NCBI GenBank assembly: GCA_017939025.1
Contig: JAGBAI010000148.1
Location: forward strand, 1 to 10,308
Length of the DNA stretch: 10,308 nucleotides
From: Oscillospiraceae bacterium
Lineage (GTDB): Bacteria; Bacillota_A; Clostridia; Oscillospirales; Oscillospiraceae
Reading direction: 5' to 3'
The position numbers and the translations under genes are program-made. How positions within the stretch are numbered: position 1 is the stretch's first letter; every line of letters starts with the position of its first letter. The notes under the pieces were generated by a model that was not told the DNA's origin, did no database searches, and was given only the letters and a program-made list of their open reading frames with translations. Shown here one piece after another: positions 9,101 through 10,308 of this stretch.

Positions 9101-9127
9101 GGCGTAGTGCTGCAATTTGCTTGCCAA
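122..9127 (-). CDS. Giant N6-methyltransferase / SNF2-type helicase of a conjugative element, interrupted by a group II intron
   Basis: A 3001-codon frame starts at TTG with an AAAGGAG site 8 bases upstream. Domains in order (approximate residues): ArdC-like N-terminus 1-100 ('YPYHEQLMIFAQRPDAT', 'DTWNKQMRRYVRGKNTGIAL'); acidic Pro/Gly/Asp-rich disordered linker 255-383; repeated helical module at 428-516, 646-740, 1010-1118, 1122-1205 and 1797-1897; two MutS-domain-I-like segments 770-875 and 895-985; small beta-rich segments near 1207-1265, 1724-1780 and 1910-1965; YodL-like segment 1475-1530; N6-adenine methyltransferase core 2090-2290 with motif I 'EPAMGVGNFFG' from E2151 and NVPFG at 2214-2218; helicase lobe 1 from about 2800 with Walker A VGAGKT 2826-2831 and DEAH 2988-2991. 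The coding exon ends at base 142, inside the codon after 'NYKN'; the last residues CAKRCA are read from intron. Helicase motifs III-VI must lie beyond the intron. Related proteins are common in Clostridia conjugative elements; their function is not established. A role in protecting or remodelling transferred DNA is inference. Confidence 0.93.
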   Translation of the reverse strand: MASKLQHYAQLADQTAVQVTSSYQNWTAFLQTMARLYKYPYHEQLMIFAQRPDATACADYDTWNKQMRRYVRGKNTGIALIDTSGDNPELKYVFDVADTRGGKNARYPYLFQFREEHELAVTFALTERFEVDDARNLPDLIEEIVNWTMADYWDAHGQDILRIVDGSFLEEYDEENIRFIFHQAAVVSTTYTILSRCGMNPELRYEHLDFMPVFDFNTPQTISALGSAISQTSEAVLRQIEVTVKRYEREKHAERSHDHERTDLQKERGLLYPQPEPVRPEPTAADQVREDAENLSEGTPSDPVEQHDPVGDSVPPSAGDRPDGEPAAGTDPDGAEEVGGSDGGTEGQRPDEMGGADEHLEGPGRGDHSDGTDLRLTDEEPPTAGEQFSFFASEAAQIQYIAEAESAEIAPSAFTMPQEYIDQFLRVGSNTDNARTRIAIEYSKQLPRESLLSFIQKTYHGGYGLKFGDTKVSAWYAEDGMHITYGDSARYARNAQILSWEDVANRIGELLDEGQFATNVELAEMRSFEQKELAEKLIYLTRDVDHKYTDNKYMRIIHDLRGGFPSETEQIKVFLSEPESYGAIMDQLYNLRDAYAQDREIMRFRASNPNNLVPLMEQYAIPRKEYTSDMIAIPEEHPFITEDEIEDALSGGSHYEYTKLRIYDFFHTPHTPKEKLDFLKKEYGTGGGNVALSRNFHSHENYDSRGIRYDKPGCTRIELPWKKVVKYYDSLIESGHFISPDELVKLREKKAKKEAELQAAKEAEARQEELNKNTAQAINDIKHDHPEDIVLYQVGDFFEIYGDDANATAPILGLHLSSRALAGAGRLNFCSIPAHKLEENLEKLRLHHPVTISGINEDGNRNVYSLGKLEPPAPVVEETSHENVAQTIASVGPFWEAYREVKKEHPDYYALVKLNDGYFAFEKDAQAISKLLGLETVKREVIGRKRPVTVCFLPIADFQEHSAAISKTGAGMVLVDRVPGQELETFVILSEKDAAKAQKKDPEPVLREVTQADIDHILLEDWGVSGRKERIAIHIQSGKSDAELIDILRTEYNENKLQPGQPETGGFCTLADRTDAYAYYVAEGVRITPEPDGKQREVRYDEMLSHIRRLMDAGRYPVRTTLTQDEIDASLIRWNGITDSKKNVVTYMADHGRERDTAAWLAKEYGGSPELPLEISASDASVSLSWAKVQRRIAQLIKEDRFLTEEEKQQPPFIGTVVEVNHTPYEVIRIDPTDDLGPMAVMRDLTSPEDDPMYSTEPLDYAMVLAGPQRELPKQEKPERESFEFRGYHFTAVGKLPKGYDINEISKVIASDRELGMSSYDWAKHTYSHYSFYLASGDSQADLFRCLENGKVYLPGDNELFCYTGEYQKLEHTVPPAAQTTPPTVRAIYDQFYPVIRDAVLKDVAYQNACKHSPAESAHIEGNEAVRRAVLDNNDMQLVKLYFGSTKFHNRLHQEIVDETYPVLSKPEPITENAKRFQVVVYHHIENGFDDKKDYRSLEDAEKAAQGYWDGTKDEDGFRYEGAAVYDKQDQKYIRVWGDFPDSRAEQDISGASPAPKIIPRYDPKRFSVRPVMDNPDDLAIWDAAQKDFYSEGGRIIHFDNPVSAENYLHGLQHITGVSESQTLENVVFTTPKGNTFKFGDAFHSNRNEAWREDSVIDYINDSFIWYTIPNEPERPPVKLRRSLFELNLDQGIFTIPVLQEEPEKTAPETDSSVIFDLPDRDPTAPPYAVGDTVYLEETPFIITEIRDHEVQLQDPSLAYPIFRAEPKATFEYLLQQDYRNGAISEFLASDLDEVDPDLQDVLTAEGGLLDARDKEIAARWFRNGESNTHIAMRLSDTFTNKDGVVELAGGGSAEYSGTTLDLKVDIHGNSEARLSFKWDKVAPILRAMYQQERDGFSLELIQKEPVTLEGVPSYQAGDSVVLPYPDRDIKGTIGYISENGIRIDTGPYSWSHEVLPHNQFEDLLRQDERNSHLFTPEEKVLPAQEVTVEEELDSNPISIQVGGEWKTFPNAKAAEEAAYEEHTANIRRNAQNFHITDDDLGVGGAKAKFQANINAIKLLKSLEAEGAQATPEQQEVLSRYVGWGGVPDAFDPNKANWSTEYQELKDLLTPAEYDAARASTLNAHYTSPTVIRAMYEALGNMGFKTGNVLEPAMGVGNFFGMLPEEMNNSRLYGVELDAISGRIAQQLYPKANITVAGFETTDRRDFYDLAIGNVPFGQYKVNDPAYNKLNFNIHNYFFAKALDQVRPGGVVAFVTSRYTLDAQNANVRKYLAQRADLLGAIRLPNTAFKANAGTEVVSDIIFLQKRDRPIEIEPEWIHLGQTEDGYAINSYFLEHPEMVMGKNSSESTAHGMDYTVEPLEDVSLADQLHEAVQHIRGSYQEAELPDIGEGEAIKETLPADPNVKNYSYTVVDGEVYFRENSIMVKPDLNATAKERIKGMIQLKNCVQNLIEVQMDEHYPDSVIKQYQAELNEVYDNFVAKYGIINNRGNKLAYSDDSSYFLLCALEVMDDEGNFLRKADMFTKRTIQPHRVVTSVETASEALAISIAEKAEVDMEYMSQLCGKTVEEVASDLRGVIFKDPLYLSDPLDGWQTADEYLSGNVRKKLRQAEAAAVDDPAYMVNVEALRAAQPKDLDASEIEVRLGATWIDKSYIQQFMNETFDTPKRLLDTIQVQYSSYTAAWNITNKGRIFYDDVAAYSTYGTDRASAYDILEDSLNLRDVRIYDTVYDDEGKEKRVLNAKETTLASQKQSMIREAFKDWIWRDPDRRQAIVKQYNEEMNSIRPREYDGSHIVFAGMNPEITLREHQRNAIAHTLYGGNTLLAHEVGAGKTFEMVAAAMESKRLGLCQKSIFVVPNHLTEQWASEFLRLYPSANILVTKQRDFEKHNRKKFCARIATGDYDAVIIGHSQFERIPMSQQRQEWILQDQITDITMGIQEVQDNGGEKFTVKQLERTKRGLETRLEKLRAGHRKDDVVTFEQLGVDRLFVDEAHNYKNCAKRCA
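7999..8352 (-). CDS. tnpV: TnpV-like transposon-encoded protein, nested out of frame inside the giant gene
   Basis: The 117-residue protein starts 'MSELTYRKNGDYFIPNLSLS' and contains 'KYGRMRKTYLKEHRPIL', 'REIDQTANQRLEQI', 'GVTEELKASDPMKWVGLMN' and the ending 'EEIILTELIYA', all characteristic of TnpV, a small protein of unknown function frequent in Clostridia mobile elements. Its length is that of the family. I chose the ATG at 8352 because AAAGGAG (8367-8361) is 8 bases upstream; the ATG at 8358 is only 2 bases from it. The upstream extension to 8487 does not look like TnpV. The gene is on the same strand as the giant gene but in a different frame, and it covers giant-protein residues 259-377, the disordered linker. 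A tight family fit plus a good ribosome binding site argues that it is translated. No dedicated promoter was seen; it would be expressed from the giant-gene message. Confidence 0.85.
   Translation of the reverse strand: MSELTYRKNGDYFIPNLSLSDQNPQPLTKYGRMRKTYLKEHRPILWNSMILSETLYPHLREIDQTANQRLEQILTELKKSAGVTEELKASDPMKWVGLMNTLKAQAEEIILTELIYA
8361..8367 (-). promoter_or_regulatory. Internal ribosome binding site for tnpV
   Basis: AAAGGAG lies inside the giant coding region, 8 bases before the TnpV ATG at 8352 and 2 bases before another in-frame ATG at 8358. The spacing selects the downstream ATG. The same seven bases occur before the TTG start of the giant gene. Confidence 0.75.
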
Positions 9128-9135
9128 GGGGAAAA

Positions 9136-9142
9136 CTCCTTT
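9136..9142 (-). promoter_or_regulatory. Ribosome binding site deciding a TTG start
   Basis: AAAGGAG is followed by 8 bases and then TTG at 9127. This is a near-ideal site and spacing, and no ATG or GTG is nearby in frame, so TTG is the likely start of the giant gene. Confidence 0.85.
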
Positions 9143-9157
9143 CTTCGGTATTTCGTT

Positions 9158-9189
9158 AAAAAACCCGCCTGATAATCAATCAGACGGGT
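9158..9189 (-). terminator. Intrinsic terminator after the YolD-like gene
   Basis: On the minus strand ACCCGTCTGAT and ATCAGGCGGGT form an 11-pair stem with one G-T pair and a 5-base loop TGATT, followed by a run of T. The yolD stop TGA is inside the first arm. It should end the polymerase/yolD transcript efficiently. It ends only about 15 bases before the ribosome binding site of the giant gene, leaving no space for a conventional promoter between them. Confidence 0.9.
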
Positions 9190-9530
9190 GTGGATATGAT
9201 TTCGATTTCTGATATTTCGGAAAAATCGATGGAGATATTTCCGACTTGAAGTGAACTCCAATAGGTGTCCACTTTGATAATTGCTCCGGTGATTTGATGG
9301 TATTCCTGGTCATAGGCACAATAGTAAACTACGGTAACAAGGGTGCCTTTGCAAAGCAGGGACAGCTGGTGATTCAGTTCGACTATGGAATCTTCTGCCA
9401 GAATACGCTTGGGCGTGGGGATTCGCTCCTTCTCAGCAATCGCTTCTTTCAAACCTTTCAAGGCATCAAAAGGTGCAAATTGCTTTGCCCTGCGGTCGTT
9501 AGACATTGGCGCTCTTGGTGATCTAGCCAT
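9180..9530 (-). CDS. YolD-like family protein
   Basis: This 116-residue protein begins 'MARSPRAPMSNDRRAKQFAP', and its N-terminal RAKQFAPFDAL and C-terminal beta-rich half ('YHQITGAIIKVD', 'ISIDFSEISEIEII') match the YolD-like family. YolD-like proteins in Firmicutes, phages and mobile elements are regularly encoded directly after UvrX/UmuC-type polymerases and are thought to play a UmuD-like accessory role; the exact biochemistry is not settled. I chose the ATG at 9530 because GGAGG lies 11 bases upstream (9546-9542) and because the start overlaps the polymerase stop in ATGGCTAG, giving translational coupling. A longer frame up to 9587 would run further into the polymerase and lacks support. 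The length is typical. The TGA stop lies inside the left arm of an intrinsic terminator. Confidence 0.88.
   Translation of the reverse strand: MARSPRAPMSNDRRAKQFAPFDALKGLKEAIAEKERIPTPKRILAEDSIVELNHQLSLLCKGTLVTVVYYCAYDQEYHQITGAIIKVDTYWSSLQVGNISIDFSEISEIEIISTPV
9523..9530 (-). other. 8-base stop/start overlap coupling polymerase and YolD-like genes
   Basis: The minus strand reads ATGGCTAG: ATG starts the YolD-like protein and TAG ends the polymerase in a different frame. Such overlaps normally mean that ribosomes finishing the first gene re-initiate on the second, so the two proteins are made together. Confidence 0.85.
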
Positions 9531-10308
9531 TGGATTTGTGTCCTCCAATCTGAAGGTTTCTTTCTCTGCCAGTGGCAGCGGGATCATAATTCACGCCTTT
9601 TAAGATGGCGTTTTTTCCGTATTTTGCCTTGATGCCTAGCATGGTTTCCTGGATGGCTCTGCTGCGAAGCTGGGAAGTAACATCATCGAACATATTGAGC
9701 TGATACACCCCACGGTCTTCCACCACGCTGTTGCAGCACAGGCAGATACGGCGAATGGCATAGGCGGGGTTCACGATCCGCTTGTATAGGGTGGCAATCG
9801 CCGGGACGATGATAGAGTCGGCGTTGGTTTCACAGGCCAGCTTGGCGGTTCCCTTGGCTCCGCCGATGCACTGTGTATAAGAATACCCAACATAAAGGGA
9901 CACGGATTCCGTTGCCAGCTTCTTTGCAACCATGTCCAGGCACAGCTGATCCATCATTTCTTTGGCAATGACCAGACCTTCCTCATAACGATAGTCACGC
10001 ATCAAGACCTGTCCGCTGGACAGGCTTTTTCCTTTGGAGCGGTAAGCCTTGATATCCGCTATGGTGGTTGGCTCCCGGCCCCAGGCATGATCGATCAGCA
10101 GTTCTGCGTCGATGCCGAACCAGTCGTATAGAAAGTCCTCTTTCATCATGGCAATATCCCGCATGGTGGTAATGCCGTGGTTTCTGAGCCTTTCAGCCTT
10201 TCCAGATGCAATCTGCCAGAAGTCCGTGATAGGCTTGTGATCCCATAACTTTTCTCGATAGCTCTCTTCGTCCAGCTCTGCAATAAAGTCCGCTGCGTGT
10301 TTTGCATG
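9523..10308 (-). CDS. Y-family DNA polymerase (UmuC/DinB type), C-terminal part; 5' end outside window
   Basis: This is a translesion DNA polymerase that copies past damaged bases at stalled forks in the cytoplasm. Only its last 261 residues are visible; the frame stays open to the window edge, so the ATG at 10164 is internal and not the start. Visible residues 8-35 resemble the family segment around 'AELDEESYREKLW' and 'PITDFWQI', followed by a helix-hairpin-helix stretch (about 36-55, 'GKAERLRNHGITTMRDIA') and then 'LLIDHAWGREPTTIADIKAY', a strong UmuC/UvrX-like signature. The rest is the little-finger domain. A clamp-binding pentapeptide QLNMF lies at visible residues 203-207, and the tail has 'GRERNLQIGGHKSNG', common in Firmicutes homologues. 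The palm with the catalytic aspartates is missing from the window. The stop overlaps the start of the YolD-like gene, indicating one operon. Family relatives are usually SOS-induced; the promoter is not visible here. The family call is secure, the exact subfamily less so. Confidence 0.93.
   Translation of the reverse strand, partial: HAKHAADFIAELDEESYREKLWDHKPITDFWQIASGKAERLRNHGITTMRDIAMMKEDFLYDWFGIDAELLIDHAWGREPTTIADIKAYRSKGKSLSSGQVLMRDYRYEEGLVIAKEMMDQLCLDMVAKKLATESVSLYVGYSYTQCIGGAKGTAKLACETNADSIIVPAIATLYKRIVNPAYAIRRICLCCNSVVEDRGVYQLNMFDDVTSQLRSRAIQETMLGIKAKYGKNAILKGVNYDPAATGRERNLQIGGHKSNG
9542..9546 (-). promoter_or_regulatory. Ribosome binding site of the YolD-like gene
   Basis: GGAGG lies 11 bases before the ATG at 9530, inside the polymerase codons Gly-Gly of its 'IGGHK' tail. 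The spacing is a little long, but the site supports the short start over the upstream ATG at 9587. Confidence 0.65.
9688..9702 (-). other. Beta-clamp binding motif QLNMF in the polymerase
   Basis: The codons read Q-L-N-M-F, preceded by Y and followed by D-D. This fits the QLxLF-type motif by which bacterial Y-family polymerases bind the sliding clamp, with Met for Leu at position four. Its place near the C-terminal end of the little-finger domain matches the family. It suggests that the polymerase is recruited to the host replication clamp. Confidence 0.65.

Noticed and set aside
8989..9261. Minus-strand 90-codon frame crossing the terminator and the giant-gene start
   Set aside because: It overlaps the YolD-like gene and the start of the giant gene in another frame, has no family match, and would be cut by the terminator.
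9531..9587. Longer start for the YolD-like protein
   Set aside because: The extra 19 codons lie inside the polymerase C-terminus and are not YolD-like, while the ATG at 9530 gives the typical stop/start overlap and has a GGAGG site.
10162..10164. ATG at 10164 as the start of the polymerase
   Set aside because: The frame stays open upstream to the window edge and encodes recognisable UmuC-type sequence there, so this Met is internal.
1..10308. CRISPR array, tRNA or rRNA gene
   Set aside because: No regularly spaced short repeats, cloverleaf or ribosomal RNA sequence was seen on either strand.

Overview
The window looks like the accessory region of an integrative and conjugative element (Tn1549/Tn916-like family) from a gut-type Clostridia bacterium such as Lachnospiraceae or Ruminococcaceae. 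This rests on the gene families seen (giant N6-methylase/SNF2-type helicase, TnpV, UmuC-like polymerase with a YolD-like partner), strong AGGAG-type ribosome binding sites, and intermediate base composition. The taxonomic placement is inference; no 16S rRNA or core housekeeping gene is present. Every supported gene is on the minus strand, so the text reads from high to low coordinates.

Layout in the direction of transcription: (1) 10308-9523, the C-terminal part of a Y-family translesion DNA polymerase (UmuC/DinB type), whose catalytic palm lies outside the window. It carries a clamp-binding motif. (2) 9530-9180, a small YolD-like protein overlapping the polymerase by 8 bases, so the two are a translationally coupled damage-tolerance pair. 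(3) 9189-9158, a near-perfect intrinsic terminator that includes the yolD stop codon. (4) 9127-122, one open frame of 3001 codons starting at TTG, encoding a giant multidomain DNA-processing protein. In order it has an ArdC-like N-terminus, a disordered acidic linker, a series of repeated modules with two MutS-domain-I-like segments, a YodL-like segment, an N6-adenine methyltransferase domain and the first RecA-like half of an SNF2-type helicase. (5) 8352-7999, a complete tnpV gene in another frame, lying over the disordered linker of the giant protein. (6) 141-1, the 5' end of a group II intron, which breaks the giant gene just after the DEAH box and continues beyond the window.

The polymerase/YolD pair probably helps the element or its host copy damaged DNA. 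The giant protein combines single-strand-binding/antirestriction-like, methyltransferase and helicase parts and plausibly protects or remodels element DNA during transfer. Its full function depends on splicing of the intron, because the unspliced message stops 7 codons after the split codon begins. The most notable points are the tnpV overlap, the intron inside helicase motif II, the paired MutS-like domains, and the terminator just ahead of the giant gene with no room for a promoter between them. There is no gene-free stretch longer than 300 bases.
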